Source: Bacteroidota bacterium
GTDB taxonomy: Bacteria > Bacteroidota > Bacteroidia > Palsa-965
Direction: 5' to 3'
NCBI GenBank assembly: GCA_006218065.1
Contig: VBWE01000015.1
Location: 1-64,000 of the forward strand
Length of the DNA stretch: 64,000 bases
Shown: positions 8,923-17,655 of the stretch, piece after piece
Position numbering within the stretch: position 1 is the stretch's first letter
Layout of the letters: every line of letters begins with the position of its first letter
The notes under the pieces: model-generated
Database searches by the model: none
Told to the model about the DNA's origin: nothing
The model's input: only the letters and a program-made list of their open reading frames with translations
Position numbers and translations under genes: made by a program

Positions 8923-11088
8923 ATGAAAAAGCTACTTCTTTTCTTCGTCCCCGTTTTCCTTTTCCAATCGCTGCGCGCCGACGAAGGCATGTGGCTGCCC
9001 ACGCTGCTCGAACAGCTGAATATCCAGGACATGAAGTCCCGCGGCTTCCAGCTGACTGCGGCGGATATTTACAGCGTGAACAACGGCAGCATGAAAGATG
9101 CCGTATGCCAGTTCAACGGCGGCTGTACGGCAGAAATGATTTCGGGCGAAGGCCTGCTGCTCACCAATCACCATTGCGGCTACGGGCAGATCCAGCAGCA
9201 CAGCAGCGTGGAGCATAATTATATCGAACAGGGTTTCTGGGCGATGAACCGCAGCGAAGAAAAGCCCTGCCCGGGAGCCACGGCCGCTTTTATCATCCGC
9301 ATGGATGACGTTACAGCCATGGTCCTGCAAGGTGTTTCGCCGTCGGCCAGCGAAAAATCACGCGATTCCATCATCGACCTGAACAGCAAAGCGCTCGAGA
9401 AAAAAATGACCGAAGGCACACATTACGACGCTTTTGTGCGCGGTTTTATGAGTGGCAACCAGTATTTCCTTTTCCTGGTCGAGACGTTTAAAGATGTCCG
9501 CCTGGTAGGCGCTCCGCCGGTTTCGATCGGCAATTTCGGCGGCGATTACGATAACTGGATCTGGCCGCGGCATACCGGCGATTTTTCCATGTTCCGGGTC
9601 TATGCCAATAAAGACAACCGCCCGGCGGAATATTCGCCCGATAACGTGCCGTACCAGCCGCGCCGTTTTTTCCCGATCTCGCTGAAAGGTGTGAAGGAAA
9701 AAGATTTTACGATGGTGTACGGCTTTCCCGGCCGGACTACGGAATACCTGACCTCGGGAGGTGTAAATCTTATTCAGAATGTTTCCGACCCGGTGAAGGT
9801 CGATTTGCGCACCACGCGGCTCCGGATTATGGAAGAGGAAATGGACAAGAGCGAACTGGTGCGTATTCAATATGCCGCCAAGCACAACGGCGTGAGCAAT
9901 GCCTGGAAAAAATGGAAAGGCGAGATGCTCGGACTGCGCATCAACGATGCTGTGGGGAAGAAACAGGAATATGAACGCGAATTTTCTGCGCAGCTGGATG
10001 CGAACAGCGCCGCAAAAAACAAATACGGGACGGTACTTGCCTCGCTCCAGCAGAACTACACGGCCATTGAACCTTACCAGAAAGCGGTCGATTACATGAA
10101 CGAGGGTTTGCTTTCCATCGAAATGATCCGCTACGCCGAAGGTTTCCGGAACCTGGTGGAATTATCCAAAAAAGAAAAACCCGATACGGCGAAGATCAAT
10201 AAAACCGTCCGGGCGCTGCGTAAAGGCGCCGAAGGCTGGTTTAAGGATTATGATGTAACGACCGACAAACGCATTGCCGTAACCGTTTTCCAGGCTGTGG
10301 AAAAAGGAATCGGGATGGGTAACGAAATGCTTCCGCCGGTGATGCGCGGGATCGGGCGGAAAGAAACGGATTATGCCGTTTACCTCGGCGGCATTTATGC
10401 GAAAACCATCTTCACCGATAAAAAGAAAGTACTCGACCTGCTCAGTAAATGGAGCGCATCTTCATGGAAAAAAATAGAAAAGGATCCGGGCTACATGCTT
10501 TCGCAGGAACTGTATTCGCATTTCCGTACGCAGGTGGTGCCGAATTACAACAAGTACAACAACGAGATCACGCGGCTGAACCGTTTATACATGAAAGCGC
10601 AAACCGAAGTGATGAAGAATAAAAAATTCTATCCCGACGCGAATTCCACTTTGCGCGTGGCTTACGGAAACGTAGAAGGTTATTCTGCGCGCGACGGCAT
10701 TATTTACAACTGGTACACGACGATCGACGGTATTATGGATAAAGACGATCCCGCCGTTTACGAGTACCACGTGCCTGCCAAACTGAAAGAACTGCATAAA
10801 GCCGGCGATTACGGAAATTACGCCGATGCCGCGGATAAAAAACTGCATACCTGTTTTATCGCTACAAACCATACCACCGGCGGCAATTCCGGGAGCCCGG
10901 TGATTGACGCGCAGGGAAACCTCATCGGGACGAATTTTGACCGGGTTTGGGAAGGCACTATGAGCGATGTCATGTTTGATCCCACGCGTTGTCGTAATAT
11001 TGCAGTCGATATTCGTTACACCTTATTTATTATCGACAAGTTTGCGGGTGCAGGTTACCTGCTGCGCGAAATGAACATTATAAAGTAA
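8923..11088 (+). CDS. S46 dipeptidyl-peptidase, DPP11-like
   Basis: 721 residues, normal S46 length, with a signal peptide (1-19). This family removes dipeptides from the N-terminus of peptides in the periplasm. The chymotrypsin-type triad is visible: His in TNHHCGY (83/84), Asp in RHTGDFSMFR (220) and Ser in GGNSGSPV (656). Eighteen residues after the serine is Arg674 in NFDRVWEG. From knowledge of the family, Arg at this S1 position marks DPP11 (Asp/Glu at P1), while Gly marks DPP7. The Asp/Glu preference is therefore a well-grounded inference. The gene is single, with its own promoter. Confidence 0.93.
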   Translation: MKKLLLFFVPVFLFQSLRADEGMWLPTLLEQLNIQDMKSRGFQLTAADIYSVNNGSMKDAVCQFNGGCTAEMISGEGLLLTNHHCGYGQIQQHSSVEHNYIEQGFWAMNRSEEKPCPGATAAFIIRMDDVTAMVLQGVSPSASEKSRDSIIDLNSKALEKKMTEGTHYDAFVRGFMSGNQYFLFLVETFKDVRLVGAPPVSIGNFGGDYDNWIWPRHTGDFSMFRVYANKDNRPAEYSPDNVPYQPRRFFPISLKGVKEKDFTMVYGFPGRTTEYLTSGGVNLIQNVSDPVKVDLRTTRLRIMEEEMDKSELVRIQYAAKHNGVSNAWKKWKGEMLGLRINDAVGKKQEYEREFSAQLDANSAAKNKYGTVLASLQQNYTAIEPYQKAVDYMNEGLLSIEMIRYAEGFRNLVELSKKEKPDTAKINKTVRALRKGAEGWFKDYDVTTDKRIAVTVFQAVEKGIGMGNEMLPPVMRGIGRKETDYAVYLGGIYAKTIFTDKKKVLDLLSKWSASSWKKIEKDPGYMLSQELYSHFRTQVVPNYNKYNNEITRLNRLYMKAQTEVMKNKKFYPDANSTLRVAYGNVEGYSARDGIIYNWYTTIDGIMDKDDPAVYEYHVPAKLKELHKAGDYGNYADAADKKLHTCFIATNHTTGGNSGSPVIDAQGNLIGTNFDRVWEGTMSDVMFDPTRCRNIAVDIRYTLFIIDKFAGAGYLLREMNIIK

Positions 11089-11094
11089 GGCGTT

Positions 11095-11184
11095 TATCCC
11101 TTCGGGATAGTATCGAAATTGAATGCCGAATTGCGAATGCCGAATTCAGCAGGACACTTCGAAATTTGGCATTTTCTTAGTGTC
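11095..11184. repeat. Two small hairpins after the peptidase gene
   Basis: TATCCC-TTC-GGGATA at 11095-11109 is a perfect hairpin just after the stop. GACACT (11153-11158) and AGTGTC (11179-11184) form a second. Between them GAATGCCGAATT occurs twice. Neither hairpin has a clear U-run, so terminator function is unproven. Confidence 0.5.
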
Positions 11185-11217
11185 TTAAGGGGATACATAT
11201 TTAAATAAAACATCTCG

Positions 11218-12093
11218 TTGCTTAAAAAACCGTATCCGAGAAGTGATGATTTCAGGCGATCGCTGGTAGCCGGACTGCTCGTCGCTGTTTTCGTAGCCCT
11301 GTTCCTGCTCATTTTTCAGCCCTTCGGAATGTCGTCCATCCCGGCTCCGTCCAAATACTGGCAGATCGGTTGTTACGGCCTTGTTACGCTGGCCGGTTTA
11401 GCCGTGGGCGAATGGATTCCCCGGCTCATCTGGAAAAATTATTTCAGCGAATCGCGCTGGACGGTCGGAAAACAGATTCTCTGGATGATGATCGTGATCC
11501 TGCTGATCGCGCTGGGAAATATGTATTACACGTACCTGCTCGGCTATACCCAACTGAGCCTGCAGAATACGATGTTTTTTACCGGGTTCACGATAGCCGT
11601 CGGTTTTTTCCCGATCACTGCTTCGATCCTGTTGAATTACTCGCGCCTGGCGCGAACCAATTCCAGCGTTGCCCAGGTCATAAACAGCGACCTTGCCGAG
11701 GCGGATAAGCGGGAATCAGCAGAGGCTGCGGGAGACGAAATTCATAAGTGGACATTCAAAGGCGAAAACGCGAACGAAGAATTTTCTACGGATGAAAAGC
11801 AATTGCTCTATATCGAATCCGCCGATAATTATTCCATGTTCCATTGGCTTGAAAACGGCACCGTGAGAAAAAAACTGCTTCGCGGCAGCCTTAAAAGCAT
11901 GGAAGACCAGGTGAGCGCCGCCGAACTTTTCCGCTGCCACCGGACCTTCATCGTAAACCTGAAAAAAGTAGTTTCCGTTTCCGGGAATTCGCAGGGTTAC
12001 CGCCTGAAAATCGCCGGAACCGATGCCGAAGTTCCTGTTGCGCGAAACTCAGGTAAAATGCTGCACGAAAAACTGAAAAGCCTAAAGCGCTGA
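11218..12093 (+). CDS. Membrane-bound LytTR transcriptional regulator
   Basis: 291 residues. The N-terminal part has four membrane helices (residues about 16-150, for example LLVAVFVALFLLIF). The C-terminal 100 residues form a LytTR DNA-binding domain: LLYIESADNYSMFHW, KKLLRGSLKSMEDQ, FRCHRTFIVNLKKV and a closing VPVARN. No receiver domain is present, so this is the type in which a membrane domain replaces the kinase/receiver pair. The only in-frame start covering the first helix is TTG at 11218; the next ATG lies inside it. Target genes are unknown; the S46 peptidase upstream and membrane protein downstream are on the same strand. Confidence 0.85.
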   Translation: MLKKPYPRSDDFRRSLVAGLLVAVFVALFLLIFQPFGMSSIPAPSKYWQIGCYGLVTLAGLAVGEWIPRLIWKNYFSESRWTVGKQILWMMIVILLIALGNMYYTYLLGYTQLSLQNTMFFTGFTIAVGFFPITASILLNYSRLARTNSSVAQVINSDLAEADKRESAEAAGDEIHKWTFKGENANEEFSTDEKQLLYIESADNYSMFHWLENGTVRKKLLRGSLKSMEDQVSAAELFRCHRTFIVNLKKVVSVSGNSQGYRLKIAGTDAEVPVARNSGKMLHEKLKSLKR

Positions 12094-12233
12094 TTTTCAG
12101 TATGCAGTTTGCCCCGCAGCCTGCTGTTTGTCCCGGCCGGTGACATTCGTCCCGCAAGCCGGTTTTACATCCCCTTAATTTGCAAAGCGATAATCTGTGG
12201 CCTTTTTTTGCGGTAAACAGTTTCTGAAAAACC

Positions 12234-12893
12234 ATGGAAAAGTATCACACGTATTTTCTAAGCATCCATATTGCAGCCGGAACGATCTCACTCGTGCTTG
12301 CACCCATAGCGATGATCGTGAAGAAAGGCGGAAGCGCACACCGGCTCTGGGGAAAAATTTATTTCTGGAGCATGGCGGTGGTTGCGCTTACGGCAATCAT
12401 CATGTCCGTGTACCATCATATTCCTTTCCTGCTGATGGTGGCGATATTCAGTTTTTACAGCGCATTTGCCGGTTACCGGATCTTGTATCGTAAAAAAGCG
12501 GTGCACTGGAAGGAACTGAAAATATTGGACAAAGCAGGAACCGTTTTAAACGGTTTGTTTTCCGCTGCGCTTTGTGTTTATGGTATGCTGGTTTGGAAAA
12601 GCGGTGAAACGGCGCTGGGAATTATTTCGCTGGTTTTCGCCGGGATCGGGATGCGGACCGCTTTCCTGGAATTCCGTTCGTATTTCCGCCCGGTGCACGA
12701 TCTGAAAGGATGGCTGCGCGCGCATATCGGCGGGATGGTAGGGTCGTATATCGCAGCGGTAACGGCTTTCCTGGTGAATACCGGTTTCTTTTTGCCGGAC
12801 CTTGTGCGCTGGCTCGGGCCAACGGTGATCGGCGTTCCGCTGATCGTTTGGTTTACCCGGAAGTACGTTGGACCGAAAAAACAGCAGGCGTAA
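12234..12893 (+). CDS. Multi-pass membrane protein, DUF2306-like
   Basis: 219 residues with six or seven predicted membrane helices. Conserved-looking histidines sit in HIAAGTISLVLAP near the N-terminus, in GSAHRLWGKIYFWSM, in YHHIPF and in RAHIGGMVGSYIAAVTAF near the C-terminus. That pattern resembles DUF2306-type proteins, where paired helices with His could hold haem. This is a family resemblance by eye. It lies 140 nt after the LytTR gene and faces the minus-strand paralogue pair tail to tail with 3 nt between. Confidence 0.65.
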   Translation: MEKYHTYFLSIHIAAGTISLVLAPIAMIVKKGGSAHRLWGKIYFWSMAVVALTAIIMSVYHHIPFLLMVAIFSFYSAFAGYRILYRKKAVHWKELKILDKAGTVLNGLFSAALCVYGMLVWKSGETALGIISLVFAGIGMRTAFLEFRSYFRPVHDLKGWLRAHIGGMVGSYIAAVTAFLVNTGFFLPDLVRWLGPTVIGVPLIVWFTRKYVGPKKQQA

Positions 12894-12896
12894 AAA

Positions 12897-13871
12897 TCAC
12901 TGCACCGTTTTCGGTAACGAATTCAGTACCGTGCCGCCCCATTCCACGAGCGTAAAACCGGTGCGGTTGAATGTGGGAATTTCCTGCGCTTGCAATTTGC
13001 CTGTCGGAACTTTCGCCGCATCCGTCCACACCATAAAAACGCGGAACTGGCTGTCGGGCCGGGGTGTCACGTTCAGCGCAGCGCAGCGGTTGTAGTCTTC
13101 GTTGAACAGGAAATGCACGTAGTTCGATTCGTTTGCCTGCATCAGCGGGCACCAGTAGGTGATATAATCCTGGATTTCGCGCGGGCTGAGGCCCATGAGC
13201 CCAAGATTTTCTTCGAAGAAAGCGGTGAGGTTTTCTTTCTTCACGATGAAACCCTCGTTCCAGTTGACTCTGCCGGGTTCGATATTCATCACACCATCCC
13301 AGAAAAGATAATCGTATTTCCGCCCGCCGAGGTGAATCGTTCCGTCCGGATCGGCGGTAAATTTCCAGCCGTTCTCGTATTTCGGGTAGGTAAAATCCAG
13401 TTTTCCTTTCACATCCAGCGTGATATTGATTTCCGTGGATTGTTTCGGGTACACATAAATCACGGGTTTGAAACTGATCACGGGCATTTCCGCCTGCTGG
13501 AAGTGTACCAGGATTTCCGTTTTATGTCCCGGGCTGACCTGTATGGAATCGGTAACGATCTCGTAATAACTGTTGGTGTAAAAAAAACGGAACAGGTATT
13601 TGCCGGGTTTGAGTTTGAGGTCAAACTCACCTTTGCTGCCTGTTTTTGCCGTCAGCGATTCCCCGTTGTGCGACATCTGGATGTCGCCGTTCAAAATACG
13701 TACAGCGGGCGTATAAAATGTAAAAGCAAAAAGCGACTCCGTTTTGCCGAGCGAAGTATCTGGACTGCTTTTGAGGACGGTGTAGGGAAGGGGCGATTTT
13801 TCTGCGAAAGAAACCACGCTGAACAGGAGCAATGCGCCCGATAAGATGGATTTAATGCGAAACATTTTCAT
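12897..13871 (-). CDS. Secreted protein of unknown function, paralogue 1
   Basis: 324 residues from the ATG at 13871, which starts a clear signal peptide (MKMFRIKSILSGALLLFSVV). A longer frame to 13982 would run into a palindromic repeat and is rejected. Residues about 60-160 resemble a carboxypeptidase-regulatory-like beta-sandwich (LKPGKYLFRFFYTN). From about 165 a strongly conserved block starts with KPVIYVYP, then PDGTIHLGG, YDYLFWDG and EIQDYITYWCP, ending NRTGFTLVEWGG. The next gene (14001-14975) is the same length and nearly identical in this block. I recognise no enzyme motif. Confidence 0.8.
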   Translation of the reverse strand: MKMFRIKSILSGALLLFSVVSFAEKSPLPYTVLKSSPDTSLGKTESLFAFTFYTPAVRILNGDIQMSHNGESLTAKTGSKGEFDLKLKPGKYLFRFFYTNSYYEIVTDSIQVSPGHKTEILVHFQQAEMPVISFKPVIYVYPKQSTEINITLDVKGKLDFTYPKYENGWKFTADPDGTIHLGGRKYDYLFWDGVMNIEPGRVNWNEGFIVKKENLTAFFEENLGLMGLSPREIQDYITYWCPLMQANESNYVHFLFNEDYNRCAALNVTPRPDSQFRVFMVWTDAAKVPTGKLQAQEIPTFNRTGFTLVEWGGTVLNSLPKTVQ

Positions 13872-13900
13872 AACGCTTCTTTTTCTGGTTGGCAATACTC

Positions 13901-13983
13901 TTTGTGTTTCTTCGTGCCTTGCCGTCTTTGTGGCAGGGTTCTTACAAATCGCCACCAAGACACCAGGCACGAAGGTCCACAAA
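13901..13983. repeat. Inverted repeat between the paralogues
   Basis: The arms 13901-13934 (starting TTTGTGTTTCTTCGTGCC) and 13951-13983 (ending GGCACGAAGGTCCACAAA) are imperfect reverse complements. It occupies nearly the whole gap between the two paralogous genes. Confidence 0.7.
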
Positions 13984-14000
13984 ATTGATCCAAACCGTAA

Positions 14001-14975
14001 CTATTGTACTGTTTTCGGCAATTTGTTCATCTCCGCGCCGCCCCATTCCACGAGTGTAAACCCGGTGCGGTTGAATGTGGGAATTTCCTGCGACTGCAGT
14101 CTGGGTTGCTCCGTACCTTCTGCTTTCGACCAGATCATGAAAACGCGGAACTGGTTGTCGGGCTTCGGACTGACGTTCAGCGAAGCATAGTCGTTGTACG
14201 TTTCATTGAACATGAAATGAATATAATTCGATTCGTTCGCGTTCATCCTCGGGCACCAGTATGTGATATAATCCTGTATTTCCCGCGGGTTCAGGCCCAT
14301 GCTGCCCAGTTTTTCTTCGAAGAAAGCGACGAGTTTTTCCTTGCCCACGATAAAACCTTCGTTCCAGTTGACTTTCGCGGTTTCGATTTCCGTTCGCCCG
14401 TCCCAGAAAAGATAATCATACTCCCGCCCGCCGAGGTGAATCGTTCCGTCGGGATCGGCGGTGAATTTCCAGCCGTTCTCGTATTTCGGGTAGGTGAAAT
14501 CCAGTTTTCCTTTTACATCCAGGGTGATGTTGATTTCGGTGGATTGCGGCGGATAAACGTAAATGACGGGTTTGTCGCAAATCACTTCTTCGGCTGAACT
14601 TCTGAAATTGACCTGGGCCGTAACCCGGTAGCCGCCTTTCATTTTCACTGAATCGCTCGTAATCTCGAAGTAATCCGAGTTTAAAAAGAACTTGAAAACG
14701 TACTTACCGGGTTTCAGTTTCAGCGAAGCATTGCCTTTATTGTCCGGGTTTAAAGTCTGGTTCGTACCGTTGTACGACATTTTGATACCGGATTTCACAA
14801 CGCCTCCCGGGGATGAAGCAAAGTGAAAGTTCACGGAAGTTTCGGTTTTTTTCAGGCTTTTGTCTTCGACATTTTCCGAGATATAAAATTCGAGCATGGA
14901 TTTTTCCCGGGTATCGCCGGCAGCCGGCAGAAAAGAGCAGAGGACGAGACCCGCAAGCAGAAAATAATGTTTCAT
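14001..14975 (-). CDS. Secreted protein of unknown function, paralogue 2
   Basis: 324 residues with a signal peptide (1-20) and the same plan as its downstream neighbour: a beta-sandwich-like region with SLKLKPGKYVFKFF, then KPVIYVYP, PDGTIHLGG, YDYLFWDG, NWNEGFIV, EIQDYITYWCP and NRTGFTLVEWGG. The stretch 14421-14515 matches 13321-13410 almost base for base, while the N-terminal third has diverged. A recent tandem duplication, or gene conversion limited to the 3' half, explains this. Tyr, Trp and Gly are frequent in the conserved block. No function known to me. Confidence 0.8.
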   Translation of the reverse strand: MKHYFLLAGLVLCSFLPAAGDTREKSMLEFYISENVEDKSLKKTETSVNFHFASSPGGVVKSGIKMSYNGTNQTLNPDNKGNASLKLKPGKYVFKFFLNSDYFEITSDSVKMKGGYRVTAQVNFRSSAEEVICDKPVIYVYPPQSTEINITLDVKGKLDFTYPKYENGWKFTADPDGTIHLGGREYDYLFWDGRTEIETAKVNWNEGFIVGKEKLVAFFEEKLGSMGLNPREIQDYITYWCPRMNANESNYIHFMFNETYNDYASLNVSPKPDNQFRVFMIWSKAEGTEQPRLQSQEIPTFNRTGFTLVEWGGAEMNKLPKTVQ

Positions 14976-15058
14976 GGATGGCGTTTTAAAACAGATGCGA
15001 ATCCGGGCCGTTTTCCATATACGGGGATGCCCGTATTTGTATATTTATTGTTCCGGGA

Positions 15059-15066
15059 TATATTTG
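15059..15066 (+). promoter_or_regulatory. -7 promoter box of the TPR gene
   Basis: TATATTTG matches TAnnTTTG, 46 nt before the ATG at 15113. A TTG about 20 nt upstream (near 15037) could be the -33 element. Confidence 0.55.
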
Positions 15067-15112
15067 TTAGGCTTTCCGGCTTACCGGGACTCCCACACCA
15101 AAAACCAAAACC

Positions 15113-16243
15113 ATGCGCCAGTTCCTCATTTCCTTCGCTTTTCTGCTGATAGTCGCCTTCACCCAGGCACAAACAGCCGATGAACTTTACAACCAGGGAC
15201 TGGCCCTGAAAAAAGACAATAAATCCAGGGAAGCGCTGGAGAAATTCAGGCAGGCCATCAAACTGTCGCCGGACGATAAAAATATCCGCTATGAAATGGC
15301 CTGGTGCCAGAATGACCTGAAGGATTATAGAGGAGCGGTGGAAAACCTGAGGATATTAAAAAAGGCAGGCTCCACTGTTCCGAAAGTATATTTCGAGAGC
15401 GGCTATGCTTACGAAAAACTGGAGAAGTCGGACTCCGCATTGCTGGATTACAAGCGCTGCCTTGAACTGAAGCCGGATTATGCCGGTGTGTATAAACGGC
15501 TGGGGTACATGGCATATGATAAGGATGATAATGCAGGGGCAATAGTACATTTCAAGAAACATATTGAACTCTCAACAACCGAAATCACGGATTACCTGTT
15601 CTGGTACCGCAAGGGTTTCTGTGAAAACGCAACCAAAGATTACCAGGCGGCGATACTTTCGCTTGAAAAATCGAAAAACAGCAAGAGCGATTACCTGAAT
15701 ACGCATCTTGAACTCGGGTACGCCTGCATGAAACTCAAGCGCGACGAGGAGGCCATCAACCATTACAAAAAAGCGATCGAGATCGATCCGAAAGACCACG
15801 TCGGGTACAACGGCATCGGCGAAGTGTACCGGGATAACAAGAAAGATTATGCCGAAGCGATGAGCTGGTACAAGAAAACGCTGGCTTTCAATTCCACCGA
15901 ACGCAAAGCCAATTACGGGGTCGGGTATTGCCTCAACAGCACCGAGAAATACGGAGATGCGATCAGTTACCTGAAACAGGCGATTGCTTCGGAGCCGGAA
16001 TATACTGCGGCGTACGTAGAAATTGGCTACAGTTATTACATGACCAGCAACAATTCAGAAGCGCTCACGTACCTGAAAAAAGCGATGAGCCTGAGTGCAA
16101 CAAACGAGAACTCCCGTTATTATGCCGCGCTGGTGTATATCAAGCAAGGCGAAAAATCCCAGGCTCAGCAAATAGCGGATGAACTCAAAAAACTGAACGC
16201 TGATAAAGGCAGTAGGATCCAGGCGAAAATAGATGCGATGTGA
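15113..16243 (+). CDS. Secreted TPR-repeat protein
   Basis: 376 residues. A signal peptide (1-19, ending AFTQAQ) is followed by about ten TPR units filling the whole protein, with typical fragments such as ALLDYKRCLELKPDYAGVYKRL and EEAINHYKKAIEIDP. No other domain is visible. TPR proteins bind other proteins; in the periplasm of Bacteroidota they often serve in gliding, secretion or outer-membrane assembly, but nothing here fixes the partner. It is transcribed alone and followed by an intergenic palindrome. Confidence 0.8.
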   Translation: MRQFLISFAFLLIVAFTQAQTADELYNQGLALKKDNKSREALEKFRQAIKLSPDDKNIRYEMAWCQNDLKDYRGAVENLRILKKAGSTVPKVYFESGYAYEKLEKSDSALLDYKRCLELKPDYAGVYKRLGYMAYDKDDNAGAIVHFKKHIELSTTEITDYLFWYRKGFCENATKDYQAAILSLEKSKNSKSDYLNTHLELGYACMKLKRDEEAINHYKKAIEIDPKDHVGYNGIGEVYRDNKKDYAEAMSWYKKTLAFNSTERKANYGVGYCLNSTEKYGDAISYLKQAIASEPEYTAAYVEIGYSYYMTSNNSEALTYLKKAMSLSATNENSRYYAALVYIKQGEKSQAQQIADELKKLNADKGSRIQAKIDAM

Positions 16244-16283
16244 TTTCGCACCTCGTCCATTCTATGTCACTTGTTCAGATGTG

Positions 16284-16400
16284 AGATATGAGACTTGAGA
16301 TATGAGATTAACGTGTTCCGCTAAAGAGTTCTCGTGTTTTTTATCGACTTATCTGGCTGTCCCGGATTTCCATGTGTCTCAAATCTCAAGTCTCATATCT
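16284..16400. repeat. Inverted repeat, AGATATGAGACTTGAGA family, copy 1
   Basis: The arms 16284-16307 and 16377-16400 are 24-nt reverse complements with one mismatch. The element ends 2 nt from the stop codon of the acetyltransferase gene at 16403. The same words recur at 22011-22120. Confidence 0.75.
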
Positions 16401-16402
16401 GT

Positions 16403-16945
16403 TCAACGGATTTCTCGGTTCTCCCAGCTTTCCTTCGTAATCCGATAAACGTAATTCAGTTTTCCCGGTTCGCCGTAGTATTCCACTTCGAGTTCGCCGA
16501 TTTTGATTGCACCTAAGCGTTCGATGGCTTTCTGGGAACGGATATTCACTGCACCGATATGAAACAATACCTTGTCCACGAACTGGAAAGCATGGCTGAT
16601 CATCAGGTTTTTCAAGGCGCGGTTGTAGGTTGAACCCCAGTGATCGCGGGCGAGGAAAGTATAACCGATGAGTACGGATTTATCCTGTTCATTGTAATCA
16701 TAGAACCGGGAACTGCCGGCAGGCTTTCCGGTTTTTGCATCAAGTACCAAAAAAGCGCCGCCCGATTCCATCGCGCCTTTGAAAAAATTCTGAAATACTT
16801 CACGCTTGTACCGGTCTTTGTTCGGATGCTGTTCCCAGATGAGCGGATCGGAAGCCACGGCGTATAATTCTTCGAAATCAGTTTCTTTCAGCGGCTGAAT
16901 GCGGATGAATTCGTTTTCGAGGGTGGGTTGGAGGTGGAAGGGCAT
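16403..16945 (-). CDS. GNAT acetyltransferase, RimJ/RimL type
   Basis: 180 residues, full length for the family. It should move an acetyl group from acetyl-CoA to an amino group of a protein terminus or small molecule. RimJ/RimL-type features are the opening LQPTLENEFIRIQPLKETDFEELY, the YTFLARDHWGSTYNRALKNL region that corresponds to the acetyl-CoA binding motif A, and NIRSQKAIERLGAIKIGELE near the end. It lies 11 nt downstream of the Nudix gene on the same strand and probably shares its transcript. Substrate cannot be read from sequence. Confidence 0.85.
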   Translation of the reverse strand: MPFHLQPTLENEFIRIQPLKETDFEELYAVASDPLIWEQHPNKDRYKREVFQNFFKGAMESGGAFLVLDAKTGKPAGSSRFYDYNEQDKSVLIGYTFLARDHWGSTYNRALKNLMISHAFQFVDKVLFHIGAVNIRSQKAIERLGAIKIGELEVEYYGEPGKLNYVYRITKESWENREIR

Positions 16946-16956
16946 CGCTTTTGTTT

Positions 16957-17535
16957 TTATTGTATCCCGGATTTTTCATCCATCATCAGTTTCACTTTCA
17001 ATATCGCTGTCACGGTCAGAGCATCGGTCAGTTTGCCTTCGCAAACCCAGCGGTACGCGTCGGTAAAAGCGACTTTGATCACACGCAGGTCTTCGGTGTC
17101 TTCCGGTTCCGCTTCGCCGAAACTCAAATCCTGAGCGAGATACAGGATACAAAACTCGTCGGTGGCGGAATTGCTCAGGTACATTTCCTGGATCTTCGTC
17201 CATTTCTGCGCCGTAATGCCGGTTTCTTCCAGCAGTTCGCGTTTGGCCGATTCGAGCGGATCAATTTCCCTTTTTCCGCCGCCTTCGGGAATTTCCCAGG
17301 TGTACTGATCGAGCGGGTAGCGGTATTGTCCCACGAGCCAGGTATTGTTTTCCTCGTCGAGCGCCAGCACACCGATGGCGATATTTTTGAAATGCGTAAC
17401 GGAATACGTGCCCGGGTTGCCGTTCGGGTTCAGCACATCGTGTTTCGACAGGCTGATCCAGGGCGAATCGTAAACCAGTTCGCTTTTCAGCATTTTCCAC
17501 GGATTTCCGCCGGTGTATTCGGGAAGTTCGTTCAT
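16957..17535 (-). CDS. Nudix hydrolase, ADP-ribose pyrophosphatase type
   Basis: 192 residues. Nudix enzymes split nucleoside diphosphates linked to another group; the placement of the Nudix box after IPEGGGKREID and the overall length fit the ADP-ribose/GDP-mannose group. The box reads as DPLESAKRELLEETGI, with the catalytic RELLEET intact. The first glutamate of the classical box (seven residues before RE) is replaced by Ile with a Glu next to it. TATCTTTG at 17540-17547 gives a promoter only 5 nt before the ATG. First gene of a pair with the acetyltransferase. Confidence 0.88.
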   Translation of the reverse strand: MNELPEYTGGNPWKMLKSELVYDSPWISLSKHDVLNPNGNPGTYSVTHFKNIAIGVLALDEENNTWLVGQYRYPLDQYTWEIPEGGGKREIDPLESAKRELLEETGITAQKWTKIQEMYLSNSATDEFCILYLAQDLSFGEAEPEDTEDLRVIKVAFTDAYRWVCEGKLTDALTVTAILKVKLMMDEKSGIQ

Positions 17536-17539
17536 GTTT

Positions 17540-17547
17540 CAAAGATA
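17540..17547 (-). promoter_or_regulatory. -7 promoter box of the Nudix gene
   Basis: On the minus strand TATCTTTG, an exact TAnnTTTG match, almost touching the start codon at 17535. Confidence 0.55.
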
Positions 17548-17565
17548 GTGACGGAAATTTTATTT

Positions 17566-17620
17566 ACCGCGAAGGCCATGAAGACGCTAACATTTCTTCG
17601 CGTCTTAGCGCCTTCGCGGT
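17566..17620. repeat. Palindrome between divergent Nudix and bshC genes
   Basis: ACCGCGAAGGC (17566-17576) pairs with GCCTTCGCGGT (17610-17620), and AGACGC with GCGTCT inside. It lies between the two divergent -7 boxes. Confidence 0.7.
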
Positions 17621-17640
17621 GATAAGAATTATACAAACCT

Positions 17641-17648
17641 TACCTTTG
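17641..17648 (+). promoter_or_regulatory. -7 promoter box of bshC
   Basis: TACCTTTG, an exact TAnnTTTG match, 7 nt before the ATG at 17656. Confidence 0.6.
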
Positions 17649-17655
17649 CACCGCG

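Noticed and set aside
13872-13982. N-terminal extension of the first paralogue
   Set aside because: The added 37 residues are coded by the intergenic inverted repeat; ATG 13871 gives a clean signal peptide and the same length as the sister protein.
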